The notes beneath the pieces are model-generated. The model was not told the origin of the DNA. It saw nothing but the letters and a program-made list of their open reading frames with translations, and did no database searches. From Bacteroidales bacterium (GTDB lineage Bacteria > Bacteroidota > Bacteroidia > Bacteroidales > UBA1556), in assembly GCA_023145955.1 (NCBI GenBank), contig JAGLDA010000004.1, positions 1 to 53,638 of the forward strand: DNA of 53,638 nucleotides, in the 5' to 3' direction. Positions 43,040 through 52,875 of this stretch are shown here, piece after piece. A program made the translations under genes and the position numbers. How positions within the stretch are numbered: position 1 is the first letter of the stretch; each line of letters begins with the position of its first letter.

Positions 43040-43070
43040 CAAAGATAATTATAATTTCGTTAGTATCAAG
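43040..43070 (-). promoter_or_regulatory. Promoter of the HU/small-protein operon
   Basis: On the minus strand CTTG (43070-43067) and TATCTTTG (43047-43040, followed by C) are spaced by 19 bases. The -7 box is a full match and the -33 box a three of four match. The leader is about 60 bases. Confidence 0.65.
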
Positions 43071-43182
43071 CTTTTTATAAAAATATTTATTGTTAATCCT
43101 CTCTAAATAAATTTATTAAATAAGTTATCTTTTTTTATTACATAAAAGACAACTTATTATAGCTAACAAAAACCACAACTAC

Positions 43183-45009
43183 CTACGCCTTAACTGGTAC
43201 CGGCTCTATTTTAAGTTTGGAAACCATATTAATCAATTCTTCTAACTGTTTGTTCTTATCTACTAATTGATCAATTATTTCTTGTCGTTTAGTTTCAAAA
43301 TCACTACTAACACCGTTGAAAAGATCATAATAATAATCAATTCCAGATTGTAGGTTAGTGACAAACGTATTCAGGTATTTCGCCTGACGCTTATTAAAAC
43401 CAACTTTGCTGTCACTTATTTTATTTCTCAAAAAATCAAGATATAAACCTAATTCCTTAACAAACATATTTGGTCTATCGGTACGAGTCATAATATTATG
43501 CTCGCCATAAATATGACCAATCATTTGCTTAAGTGATACAGTTTTAGAATAGTAGGCCATATTTGGACCTGGACATACAGATACACCATCACCCTCTATT
43601 TTAGTATCAAGATTATTAACCTTTAGAGTAGCAGTACTTAGTCCTACACAGATACATGATTTTTCCACAATCTTTTCGTACTTAATTTGATACTCATCAA
43701 TTGGAAGCTCTTGATCTACAAGCTTTTTTATAGCAAGTTTTTGATATCGTCTAGATGCTGTACAAATCGATTTTTCTGTAAAATCATTATTTAAAGCAAC
43801 GTATTTTTTAGGACAAGGGCTTCCTGGAGTTCCTTTAGCTATTCGTGCCATTTTTTCAACATCCTTTGTATTTCCTCTTAATGAATTAAAAGGCACTCCC
43901 AAAGGTGAAATATCACTCAAGTATAAATCTTCCTCTTTAGCACCTGCTAATCGCATTAATGTATCATCATCTATACTTGTTGCTTCTGGAACCATTAAGA
44001 ATGGAGTTCCCCAACCAACCGAATCAACATTATACTCATCTATAAGGAACTGATGTTCCTCAGATGTTCCAACACCGCCTTGAGCAGTTATTTTAAGATT
44101 AGGCACTTCCTTAGGAATAACTAATCCTTTAGCAACTAAGGTAGACATTAACGTACTTCCTACAGAAGCAATTAATTCATCACGCTTAATTTTAAATTCA
44201 TTAAGAACTGGACCTAATAGATATCCATCTGTAGCAAAGGCATGACCTCCACAATTAAGACCTGACTCTATTCGATATTCAGAAACCCAAATTCCTTTTT
44301 TAGCTAAATACTTACCTTGAATTAGTGCTGAACGATAATCGCTTACTTTTAATACAATTTTTTTCTTGATACGTCCGTACACATCAGGAAAAAAATCGCG
44401 GAAATTTTCCATATAATTAAATAAACGAGGATTCATTCCTGCTGACAAAATAATTGAAGACTCTAAATCACTTTCTGCATAACCACGTAATGCTGCATGT
44501 GCATCATTATATTCTACAGGAAGTTGCTCTCCATTTTTATAATTATCCTTATCAATTTTTGTCATTATATTAACATCAATACTGCCCATATTAACATTTT
44601 CTGACAACCAAGTTTTAAATTCTTCAAAATCAGTTTTTTTCTGATTAACAAAAGTATTAAACTCTTTTTTTACAGTGGAAGAATCTGGCAAATAACTGAA
44701 ATATTCTTTTATCTCATCAAGCTTATCACTTGCTCCGCTACGAAGTTCAGTAATTTTTTCTTCTGTAACCTTATTTATAAAGTTTAAATAAGATGTAATC
44801 CTTTTAGCACGAAAATCATCAATCTTATCAGAAATCTCCTGATAAGGGATTTTATATTTCGAACTATATACCTTACGTACTCGTTCAACGAGTATATCGT
44901 CAACTAAGGATAGTACTGAGTTTATGCCGAATTTAGAAACCTTCAGCGGCGAATCAATACTATACCCTATGCCCAACACAGGTATATGAAATGAATGTGT
45001 TTTTGACAT
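43183..45009 (-). CDS. Unrecognised 608-aa protein, TIM-barrel-like with six cysteines
   Basis: The protein is not a family I can name. It starts SFHIPVLGIGYSIDSPLKV, and an N-terminal helical part (about 30-150) precedes a core that resembles FMN-binding nitronate monooxygenase or PfaD-type TIM barrels: GLNCGGHAF (251-258), NLKITAQGGVGTSEEH (304-319) followed by VGWGTPFLMVPEATS, and DISPLGVPFNS. Six Cys are present: 253, 399 (SPCPK), 416 (SICTAS), 452 and 454 (SCICVG) and 479 (SVCPGP). Their clustering suggests a metal or iron-sulfur centre. A C-terminal helical tail (about 540-600) closes it. No signal peptide. The gene is alone, with 209 bases to the HU gene and 341 to the T9SS cargo gene. 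FMN binding and a cluster are inferences. Confidence 0.6.
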   Translation of the reverse strand: MSKTHSFHIPVLGIGYSIDSPLKVSKFGINSVLSLVDDILVERVRKVYSSKYKIPYQEISDKIDDFRAKRITSYLNFINKVTEEKITELRSGASDKLDEIKEYFSYLPDSSTVKKEFNTFVNQKKTDFEEFKTWLSENVNMGSIDVNIMTKIDKDNYKNGEQLPVEYNDAHAALRGYAESDLESSIILSAGMNPRLFNYMENFRDFFPDVYGRIKKKIVLKVSDYRSALIQGKYLAKKGIWVSEYRIESGLNCGGHAFATDGYLLGPVLNEFKIKRDELIASVGSTLMSTLVAKGLVIPKEVPNLKITAQGGVGTSEEHQFLIDEYNVDSVGWGTPFLMVPEATSIDDDTLMRLAGAKEEDLYLSDISPLGVPFNSLRGNTKDVEKMARIAKGTPGSPCPKKYVALNNDFTEKSICTASRRYQKLAIKKLVDQELPIDEYQIKYEKIVEKSCICVGLSTATLKVNNLDTKIEGDGVSVCPGPNMAYYSKTVSLKQMIGHIYGEHNIMTRTDRPNMFVKELGLYLDFLRNKISDSKVGFNKRQAKYLNTFVTNLQSGIDYYYDLFNGVSSDFETKRQEIIDQLVDKNKQLEELINMVSKLKIEPVPVKA

Positions 45010-45350
45010 ATTTTGTTTATTAAGTTATTAAATACCTACCATTTTTTTTCAATATATAAATTTATACTAAAGACAAAAAAAAACAATAGGTTTAGTCGGC
45101 AAATATATATGTATTATTGAAGTAAACAATATTTTTCTATTAATATGCTATCTATTTTTATAATAAGCCATTACGAAAGTTATAAAACTAACATATCGAA
45201 CAAATATTGTTATATAATTAAAGCAAAATTAGATATTATTTTTAATATACAAATAAATATATTCACAAAAAAGTAAAATATTTAAAAGTAATAGGCAACT
45301 TATTGCATCATTTATATATCTTTACAGCATAAATTAGAAACCAGAAGAAC
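45010..45350. other. AT-rich divergent intergenic region without a gene
   Basis: This gap separates the 608-aa gene from the T9SS cargo gene. It has no open frame of note, repeat or RNA gene. TATCTTTA at 45317-45324 is one mismatch from the -7 consensus, 26 bases before the TTG start of the downstream gene. Confidence 0.5.
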
Positions 45351-48119
45351 TTGAAAAAAATATTATTTATAATAGCTGCAATAGCTATAAACACAGGGAT
45401 TTTATTTGGTCAAACATATAAAATAAATACTTATAACGGTCAAACAGTTACCACTTGCTCAGGCACCTTTTACGATTCTGGAGGGGCTACAGGGGGTTAT
45501 ACAGCTGGGCAATCGTATATAGTCACATTTGCTCCTGTAAGTAATTTTACTAATATTACATTTAATTCATTCAATGTACAAATTGGTGATATGCTTGAGG
45601 TATTTGATGGTGCAAATGTAAGTGCCCCATTAATTGCAATATATAATAATGGGAATTCACCAATAGGTCAAACAATACGAGCTTCATTTCTTGGCACACA
45701 AGGAAAGCTAACAATACGATGGACTTCAGTAGGTTCTAGCACAGGTTGGGATGCAACAATAGCATGTAGTATTCCATGCCAGAGTTATAATACTATTATT
45801 ACACAATCAACACCACCTTTTACGATAGATAGCGGTATATACTATATTGATATTTGCCCTGGTGATTCTGTTGAATTAAAAGCTTCGGCAAACTTTTACC
45901 TTAATGATGCTTATTACCACCAAGATACTTCAACTACAAATTTCGTATGGAATTTTGGAGGTAATAATAATGTTGACGGACAAAATATTACTACCACAAT
46001 AAATAATGTACAAGGCTATAACGCATATATTTTGGCATCCGATACAATTGGCTGCCCTGCAGCACAAGCTACGGAGGTCAGAATTAGGGTTTCTACCCCA
46101 CCTGATTTCACTGGCACTATGGTTTCTCCAATACAGTTTTGCCAATACGATTCTACATTACAAATGGGTAATGTAACACCAACACCATGGTCGGTAACGC
46201 CATCACTTTCGGTTGCTGGCACAACATATTTACCTGACGGATCAGGAGTTTCATACACATCTAATCTTGTGTTTAGTGGTTTTGCCACGGGTCAAGTTTT
46301 ACAAAACGCAAACGATCTTACAAAGATTTTTATGGAAATAGAGCATTCTTATATTGGAGATTTAAACCTTGTAGTAAAATGCCCTAATAATGCTACTGTT
46401 ACGTTAAAATCTTACCCAGGAGGAGGCGCAAACTTTCTTGGAGAACCTACCGACAATAATTCAGCACAAATTGCTGGTCTAGGATATATGTATCACTGGC
46501 TATCTGGAGGAAGCACCACTATGGCTGCGGCATTTAATACATATCAATATAGTTTTACTGATTTATTAGGAGCATCGTATACTAATCATAGTTATTTACC
46601 TCCTTCAACTGCATATCCAGCTACATCTACAGCTACAGGCACTCTGCCTATTATACAATACTTACCCGAAACACCAATAACTAATCTATTAGGATGCCCA
46701 CTTAATGGCACATGGAGCATTACTGTTACAGATAACCTCATGATTGATAATGGTTTTATTTTCTCTTGGGGAATAGATTTTGACGCATCATTATTACCTG
46801 TAGCTTGGGGCTATACACCTATAATTGATACTACATATTGGAATTATGGAATTGGGGACACTTCATACCAAGTAATAAGCAATCAGGGACAACAGGATAT
46901 AACATATACGATGGTTGATAATGCAGGATGCATTTATGATACGGTCTTTACCGTTGATATAAACCCTGCACCACAAATAGAAATTGGAAATGACACTAAT
47001 ATTTGCGTAAACGATTCAATAATCTTATATAGTAACAGTGACATTGCTAATTCTACATACTTATGGAGCAATGGTGCAACAACAAGTTCTATTTTATTAG
47101 TACCTAACAACACACAATCATACACTCTTACGGCAACATCTTCGTTAGGGTGCAGTAATTATGACACAATAGAAGTAGCATTGGTACCACTTCCTAATAT
47201 TCAAATATCAGATGATACACTAATATGTATAGGAACAACTGCTAGCCTAAAAGCTTCAGGTGGAGTACTATATCAATGGAGTAATGGCGATATTTCTGAT
47301 ATTATTGATGTTGCACCTACCTCTACAACTACATATTATTTAACAGTAACTGATAATAATTCATGTACTGCCGACACATCAACAATGGTAACTGTTGCCA
47401 ATTTACCAAATATTATTACTAGCAACGATACGGTAGTTTGCGATGGCACAAGTGCTTACCTTAGGGCTTCAGGAGGAATTAATTACGAATGGAGCAATGG
47501 TGTTAATACTGCAAATCAATACGTAATACCATTAACAAACACAACTTATACTGTAACTGTTGAAGACATTAATACTTGTAAAGACAGTACCGATGTTTTA
47601 GTTGAAGTACTTGACAACCCAATTGCAAATATCACCTCTAATTATGATACTATTTGTAGGGCAGGAGAAATAACACTTACTGCCGGTGGCGGAATGACAT
47701 ATAAATGGGGCAATGGAGCATCGTCACAATCAATAAAAGAAACAGCTGTGCATTCTAAACTATTTTCTGTACTTGCAATAAATACACAAGACAATACAAA
47801 TTGTTATGATACTACATCATTATATGTGGTTGTAGAAAACTGCGCAGTATATGTACCAACAGGTTTTACTCCTAATGGAGATGGAGTAAATGATATCTTT
47901 TATGCTAAGGGTATTATCTCCAATACTGCTGCTTTTACTATGATAGTATATAACCGGATGGGTCAAAAAATATTTGAAACTAACGATATAAATTATGGTT
48001 GGGATGGACTATATAAAGGGCAAAAAGTACAAGAAGGTGTTTATACTTGGTTGATACAAGTTAAAGAAGCTAGTATTAAATCTTATGAGCTAACAGGTAC
48101 TATTACACTACTAAGGTAA
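45351..48119 (+). CDS. Secreted T9SS type B cargo protein with CUB, P-domain and repeat modules
   Basis: The 922-residue protein starts at TTG with signal peptide MKKILFIIAAIAINTGILFG. A CUB-like domain (about 25-145; FDGANVSAPLIAIY) is followed by Ig-like strands, a region similar to the P/Homo B domain of proprotein convertases (about 300-490; FMEIEHSYIGDLNLVVKCP and SWGIDFDASLLP), and four repeats of about 75 residues (540-830) with the shared pattern D-T-x-C, L-x-A-S-G-G-x-x-Y-x-W-S-N-G and Y-x-x-x-V-x-D. The C-terminus VPTGFTPNGDGVNDIF and YGWDGLYKGQKVQEGVYTW is the gliding-motility/T9SS type B sorting domain. It is probably delivered to the cell surface. No catalytic domain is visible, so adhesion or matrix binding is likely. 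Confidence 0.87.
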   Translation: MKKILFIIAAIAINTGILFGQTYKINTYNGQTVTTCSGTFYDSGGATGGYTAGQSYIVTFAPVSNFTNITFNSFNVQIGDMLEVFDGANVSAPLIAIYNNGNSPIGQTIRASFLGTQGKLTIRWTSVGSSTGWDATIACSIPCQSYNTIITQSTPPFTIDSGIYYIDICPGDSVELKASANFYLNDAYYHQDTSTTNFVWNFGGNNNVDGQNITTTINNVQGYNAYILASDTIGCPAAQATEVRIRVSTPPDFTGTMVSPIQFCQYDSTLQMGNVTPTPWSVTPSLSVAGTTYLPDGSGVSYTSNLVFSGFATGQVLQNANDLTKIFMEIEHSYIGDLNLVVKCPNNATVTLKSYPGGGANFLGEPTDNNSAQIAGLGYMYHWLSGGSTTMAAAFNTYQYSFTDLLGASYTNHSYLPPSTAYPATSTATGTLPIIQYLPETPITNLLGCPLNGTWSITVTDNLMIDNGFIFSWGIDFDASLLPVAWGYTPIIDTTYWNYGIGDTSYQVISNQGQQDITYTMVDNAGCIYDTVFTVDINPAPQIEIGNDTNICVNDSIILYSNSDIANSTYLWSNGATTSSILLVPNNTQSYTLTATSSLGCSNYDTIEVALVPLPNIQISDDTLICIGTTASLKASGGVLYQWSNGDISDIIDVAPTSTTTYYLTVTDNNSCTADTSTMVTVANLPNIITSNDTVVCDGTSAYLRASGGINYEWSNGVNTANQYVIPLTNTTYTVTVEDINTCKDSTDVLVEVLDNPIANITSNYDTICRAGEITLTAGGGMTYKWGNGASSQSIKETAVHSKLFSVLAINTQDNTNCYDTTSLYVVVENCAVYVPTGFTPNGDGVNDIFYAKGIISNTAAFTMIVYNRMGQKIFETNDINYGWDGLYKGQKVQEGVYTWLIQVKEASIKSYELTGTITLLR

Positions 48120-48124
48120 AATAT

Positions 48125-49285
48125 TTAGAATAATTTTTCTAATTTATCAACAGCACTTTTCCAATCATAATTATTTTTGACAAAGGTATATCCATTATGT
48201 TTTATGGATTCTACTAATTTTTTATCTTCCATTAATCTTAAAATATGATTAGCAAATTGTTTGGCATTATTGTCATCACTTACTAGAATCTGATTTCCAT
48301 TCTCAGCATTTAGTGCATTATTTGCCAGTTTAGTTGTTACACATGGCATATTCATAGCCATGGCTTCTAATAATTTGTTTTGCAAACCTATGCCTATTTG
48401 CATTGGTGCTACAAATATTCTAGATTCCGCATAAGCTACTCTAATATCATCAAGCCAACCACTTACACTTACCCTTTCATTACTTAGTGCTTGAACTTCA
48501 GAATGAGGAGAAGATCCTGCAAGTAAAACCGTAGCTTGTTTTCTCTCTTTCCAAACTAGTGGCATAATTTCATTAATAAGAAATATTGCCGCCATCACAT
48601 TTGGTGCATAACTCATATTGCCGGTAAATACAATATCATATTTTTTTTCAATATCTTGTTCCCTAAAAAAGTTTAAATCCACACCATTTGGTACAATTTT
48701 AGTCTTATTTTGAATTCTTGAAGGCAATAAATCTTTATCTGTTTGTGTAATAATAGAAAGAGCATGAAAATCATCGAGCTCGTTTTTTTCATAAGCTAGC
48801 ACACGTTTATACTCAAAATTAAGTACATATTTCATTATACCTTTAGACTTAAGTGCTCTTCGTTGTAGGCCCTTTGACAATGCATCTTGCAAATCTAATA
48901 CCTTTGGCATTTCAATCTGACGCATATATTCTGCTACTCTTATTAATTGCCCAAAAACAAAATCTGGATTAGACTCATTTATTAAAACTTGAATTTGGGA
49001 ATTAATTCTTCGATTATAGAAATAACCAATTTGCATAGGCATATTGCTAAAAAAAGCCTTCAATACTCCTACTCCATTCATATATGCCGAAATATGAAAA
49101 AAATGCACTTTCTTACAATACTTTTCAAGTTCAGTTTTAGCTTTATCATTATTCTTTTTTGAGCTCAGAGCTACTAATTCTATATCATACGACTTCGACA
49201 AATATCGAATTTGATGATAAATACGCAATTTATCACCTTTATCCAAAGGCCAAGGTACACGAGATGTTATAATAAATAGTTTCAT
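48125..49285 (-). CDS. GT4-family glycosyltransferase
   Basis: Starting at the ATG at 49285 gives 386 residues beginning MKLFIITSRVPWPLDKGDKLRIYHQIRYLSK, typical of GT4/GT-B nucleotide-sugar transferases. The C-terminal half has VFTGNMSYAPNVMAAIFLINEIMPLVW, VSGWLDDIRVAYAESRIFVAPMQIGIGLQNKLLEAMAMNMPCVTT, which binds the donor. The pattern resembles the TIGR03087 subgroup, some of which are tied to surface glycan export. Acceptor and sugar are unknown. A longer frame to a TTG at 49312 lies in the -7 promoter box and is rejected. It is convergent with the T9SS cargo gene (5-base gap). Confidence 0.85.
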   Translation of the reverse strand: MKLFIITSRVPWPLDKGDKLRIYHQIRYLSKSYDIELVALSSKKNNDKAKTELEKYCKKVHFFHISAYMNGVGVLKAFFSNMPMQIGYFYNRRINSQIQVLINESNPDFVFGQLIRVAEYMRQIEMPKVLDLQDALSKGLQRRALKSKGIMKYVLNFEYKRVLAYEKNELDDFHALSIITQTDKDLLPSRIQNKTKIVPNGVDLNFFREQDIEKKYDIVFTGNMSYAPNVMAAIFLINEIMPLVWKERKQATVLLAGSSPHSEVQALSNERVSVSGWLDDIRVAYAESRIFVAPMQIGIGLQNKLLEAMAMNMPCVTTKLANNALNAENGNQILVSDDNNAKQFANHILRLMEDKKLVESIKHNGYTFVKNNYDWKSAVDKLEKLF

Positions 49286-49309
49286 CAAAAAAAAGTGGTA
49301 TTTAAAAAG

Positions 49310-49317
49310 CAAATATA
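49310..49317 (-). promoter_or_regulatory. -7 promoter box of the glycosyltransferase gene
   Basis: TATATTTG followed by C on the minus strand fits TAnnTTTG, 24 bases before the ATG at 49285. No -33 TTTG is visible at the usual distance. Confidence 0.5.
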
Positions 49318-49436
49318 CACTAAAAAAACTGGTTATCTAATGGCAACTTTATCCACATTTTACTTTTAATAAGTCTTTAATTACAATAATAATTACATAT
49401 AATCAATCGTTACTTTTATGTATAATTGCATAAAAT

Positions 49437-49473
49437 ATACACATCATTAGGTATAATACTTAATGATGTGTAT
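49437..49473. promoter_or_regulatory. Perfect inverted repeat upstream of the exported hypothetical gene
   Basis: ATACACATCATTA (49437-49449) and TAATGATGTGTAT (49461-49473) form a 13-base perfect palindrome with an 11-base loop, 39 bases before the ATG at 49513. It could be an operator or a leader hairpin; there is no T run, so it is not a classical terminator. Confidence 0.55.
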
Positions 49474-49512
49474 TACAGAACTTTAAACTTATTTTAATAT
49501 TAACACACAATT

Positions 49513-50226
49513 ATGAAACGTATTATTACAATAACCGTTATTGCTTTATTAGGAATACTAATGCTTACATCGAGCATTGCTAAGAAAAAGAAAAAATCAA
49601 AACAATTTAGAGGAACCATATCTTACGACCTAAGTTATGAGAGCACAAAATTCACAAGCATAGAAATGGGTAAATTTCCTATATCACAAAAGGTAAAAAT
49701 GTATGATGGCATGTCGATGTTTGATGTAGAAGGCCCTGGAGGAAGCATTACCTACGTTTCAAATCCAGAAACAGATCAGTTTATGGTTTTAATAGAGGCC
49801 GGATTACGAAAAGCAGCTATTGTTGCAAAACTAAGTGAAATAGAAGCAAAACAAGATTCTGCACGTGAATATACTACAGAGATAGATTTATCGTCAGACA
49901 CAAAAGAAATTGCTGGTTATATATGCAATAAAGCAACTGTTACATTTACTCCGATTGAAGGCGTTGAAGCTGAAGAGCGTATGTTTAGTGTATTTTATTC
50001 TCCAAAATTAGGAAGTTTAAAATCTAATGAAGGCAGCCCATACGAAGGTATTGATGGTGAACTATTAGAATACTATGATGTATCTTCCACACTTATTACA
50101 AAGATGATAGCTACAGAAGTAAAAAAAGGCAAAGTTAGCGACTTAGACTTCTTTTTACCATCTGATTACAAAGTATTTACTCCAGACCAGAAAGATGAGC
50201 TAATGAATTATCTTCAAGGAAAATAA
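49513..50226 (+). CDS. Exported hypothetical protein (DUF4412/GLPGLI-like)
   Basis: The 237-residue protein has a signal peptide (MKRIITITVIALLGILMLTSSIA) followed by a Lys run and then FRGTISYDLSYES, the start of many Bacteroidota periplasmic proteins of the GLPGLI/DUF4412 kind, which form an antiparallel beta sheet with a Y-x-C pair. Here IAGYICNKATVTF and RMFSVFYSPKLG fit that outline, with a single Cys. It is 38 bases before ftsK on the same strand. Function is unknown. Confidence 0.65.
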   Translation: MKRIITITVIALLGILMLTSSIAKKKKKSKQFRGTISYDLSYESTKFTSIEMGKFPISQKVKMYDGMSMFDVEGPGGSITYVSNPETDQFMVLIEAGLRKAAIVAKLSEIEAKQDSAREYTTEIDLSSDTKEIAGYICNKATVTFTPIEGVEAEERMFSVFYSPKLGSLKSNEGSPYEGIDGELLEYYDVSSTLITKMIATEVKKGKVSDLDFFLPSDYKVFTPDQKDELMNYLQGK

Positions 50227-50264
50227 TTATTTGGTATTATTAATTATTATAAAAAACAAAAGCA

Positions 50265-52811
50265 GTGAAGAACGAGATTGGCAAGGAAAATAAGAAAGAG
50301 AAGAAGAAATCAAAAAAGAAATCTGGAAAAAAAGGAGATAAAACTATCACCATGCCCAGTATTTTTAAATTTACTAAAGACGAGCGCTTTGTAAAAACAT
50401 TTGGCTTATTCCTTTTATTTTTCACAATATATCTATTCATTGCTTTTGTATCATATTTTATAAGTTGGTATAGTTGGAATAATGATGATATATTTTCAAA
50501 TATAAGTTTTGGAAGAGTATTACTTGATCAAGATATTATTGTTCATAATGTTACTGGGCGACTTGGTGCTGCTTTTTCTCAATCTCTTATAAAAGAATGG
50601 TTTGGAATTTCATCATTTTTTATTCTATATATTAGTGGGCTCATAAGTCTAAGGTTATTATCTGGCTACAGAATACTATCTATAAAAAGGGCCTTAAGGC
50701 ACAGTCTATTTGCTGTTGTTTGGATTTCTATAACACTAGGTTATATATTTAATGGCCACCCTAAGGACTCTATTTTTGGTGGCATATTTGGTTTTCATAC
50801 CTCAAGTTATTTGGAAGGATTAGTCGGGAAACCTGGTACTATTATTATTATTATATTCTCATTGCTAACGTTTCTAGTATTCGCATTTGACATTATTAAT
50901 TTCATAAAAGGTTTTATTATTCCAAAAGGTAATGAAGAAACTCATAACCTTGATGATTATGAAGTAGATGGACTAAACATTAATGACCTTGCTAAATTAG
51001 AAGAACAAAGTAATAACGAGGTTGAGCTCGAGCAAAATATTGATAAAACAAGTATTACAGATGAAAACGAAGAGTCTGATGGCAGTTTAGACTTTGATAT
51101 TACAAATAACGAAACTATTGATGAAGATAAAGCAGCAACAGAGAATGATGATTTTGAAATTGAAATAGCCGAGAATAATACTGATAATGCAGATGATAAT
51201 TTAGAAAATACGGAAGAAGATTTAGACCTATCAATTGAGGATATAAATGAAGAGACATTATTGGCTAAAAATGCTAGCAATCCTCATGGAATAGACACTC
51301 TATATGATCCTAAAGAAGATTTAGCAAATTTTAAAAACCCAACATTAGACTTATTAAAAGAATACTCAACAAATAGTATTACAATTAATAGAGAAGAGTT
51401 AGAAACCAATAAAAATAGAATTGTAGAAACACTCTCTAATTATGGAATTAAAATTGATAAAATAAAGGCTACAATAGGGCCAACAATAACTTTATATGAG
51501 ATAATACCTGCACCGGGAGTTCGTATTTCGAAAATCAAAAATTTGGAAGATGATATCGCTATGAGTTTAGCTGCACTAGGGATTCGTATAATAGCTCCAA
51601 TTCCAGGCAAGGGAACAATAGGAATAGAAGTTCCTAGCTCAAATCCTGAGATTGTACCGATGAAAACAATAATTGCTAGTGAAAAATTTCAAACCTCAAA
51701 ATTTGATCTACCAGTTGCTATAGGTAAGACAATTAGCAATGAAACTTTTGTTTTTGACCTAGCAAAAATGCCACACTTATTAGTAGCTGGAGCAACAGGA
51801 CAAGGAAAATCTGTTGGGTTAAATGCTATAATTACATCATTATTATATAAAAAACATCCGGCACAACTAAAGTTTGTAATGGTGGATCCGAAGAAAGTTG
51901 AATTCTCATTATTCTCTAAAATTGAGAAGCACTATTTGGCAAAGTTACCAGACAAAGCAGAGGCTATTATTACCGACAATAAGGATGTTGTTACTACCTT
52001 AAACTCTCTATGTATAGAGATGGACGATAGATATGAGCTTTTAAAAAATGCAAGGTGTAAAAATCTTAAAGAGTATAATACTAAGTTTATAGCACGAAAG
52101 CTTAACCCTGAAAATGGCCATAGATTTATGCCATATATTGTATTAGTAGTAGATGAATTTGCTGACCTTATTACAACTGCAGGAAAAGAAGTAGAAACAC
52201 CAATAGCTCGATTAGCACAACTTGCTCGTGCTATTGGAATACACCTAATAGTTGCAACACAAAGACCTAGTGTAAACGTAATTACGGGTTTAATTAAAGC
52301 AAATTTCCCCGCAAGGATTGCATTTCGTGTTACTTCTAAGATAGACTCAAGAACCATACTCGATGCTGGTGGTGCTGACCAATTAATTGGTCGTGGTGAT
52401 ATGTTGTTTTCTAAAGGCGATGGGTTAGTTAGATTACAATGTGCATTTGTAGATACTCCAGAGATAGAAGCTATTGTTGATTTCATAAGTGATCAAAGAG
52501 GATATGCAAGTGCATTCAACTTACCAGAGTTTGTTGGAGATGATGAAAGTGGACGAGCTGATATAGACATGGACGATAGAGATGAGCTTTTTGATGATGC
52601 TGCGCGGATGATAGTAAACAATCAACAAGGTAGTACATCATTAATACAACGCAAAATGAAGCTTGGATACAATCGTGCAGGCAGAATTATTGACCAACTA
52701 GAGGCATCAGGAATTGTTGGCGAAAGTAAAGGCAGCAAGGCCAGAGACGTATTAATTTCTGATATACAAACATTGGAACAATTATTGGAAGACATAAATG
52801 CAAGAAAATAG
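50265..52811 (+). CDS. ftsK: FtsK/SpoIIIE DNA translocase
   Basis: The 848-residue protein pumps DNA through the closing septum and helps resolve chromosome dimers. The GTG start opens a Lys-rich N-terminus (GKENKKEKKKSKKKSGKKG), then four transmembrane helices (about 45-225), an acidic linker (about 230-340, rich in Asp and Glu) in place of the Pro/Gln linker of E. coli, and the motor: Walker A GATGQGKS (509-516), Walker B YIVLVVDEFADL, and a C-terminal winged-helix gamma domain (STSLIQRKMKLGYNRAGRIIDQLEASGIVG). Gamma recognises oriented sites and activates XerD. A LolA-like gene follows after 64 bases. Length is shorter than E. coli FtsK but normal for this phylum. Confidence 0.95.
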   Translation: MKNEIGKENKKEKKKSKKKSGKKGDKTITMPSIFKFTKDERFVKTFGLFLLFFTIYLFIAFVSYFISWYSWNNDDIFSNISFGRVLLDQDIIVHNVTGRLGAAFSQSLIKEWFGISSFFILYISGLISLRLLSGYRILSIKRALRHSLFAVVWISITLGYIFNGHPKDSIFGGIFGFHTSSYLEGLVGKPGTIIIIIFSLLTFLVFAFDIINFIKGFIIPKGNEETHNLDDYEVDGLNINDLAKLEEQSNNEVELEQNIDKTSITDENEESDGSLDFDITNNETIDEDKAATENDDFEIEIAENNTDNADDNLENTEEDLDLSIEDINEETLLAKNASNPHGIDTLYDPKEDLANFKNPTLDLLKEYSTNSITINREELETNKNRIVETLSNYGIKIDKIKATIGPTITLYEIIPAPGVRISKIKNLEDDIAMSLAALGIRIIAPIPGKGTIGIEVPSSNPEIVPMKTIIASEKFQTSKFDLPVAIGKTISNETFVFDLAKMPHLLVAGATGQGKSVGLNAIITSLLYKKHPAQLKFVMVDPKKVEFSLFSKIEKHYLAKLPDKAEAIITDNKDVVTTLNSLCIEMDDRYELLKNARCKNLKEYNTKFIARKLNPENGHRFMPYIVLVVDEFADLITTAGKEVETPIARLAQLARAIGIHLIVATQRPSVNVITGLIKANFPARIAFRVTSKIDSRTILDAGGADQLIGRGDMLFSKGDGLVRLQCAFVDTPEIEAIVDFISDQRGYASAFNLPEFVGDDESGRADIDMDDRDELFDDAARMIVNNQQGSTSLIQRKMKLGYNRAGRIIDQLEASGIVGESKGSKARDVLISDIQTLEQLLEDINARK

Positions 52812-52875
52812 AAGAATTTGTATCAAACAAATCTCAAGTATTGCTTTTAATTGAAAAATAATAAAATAAAACATT

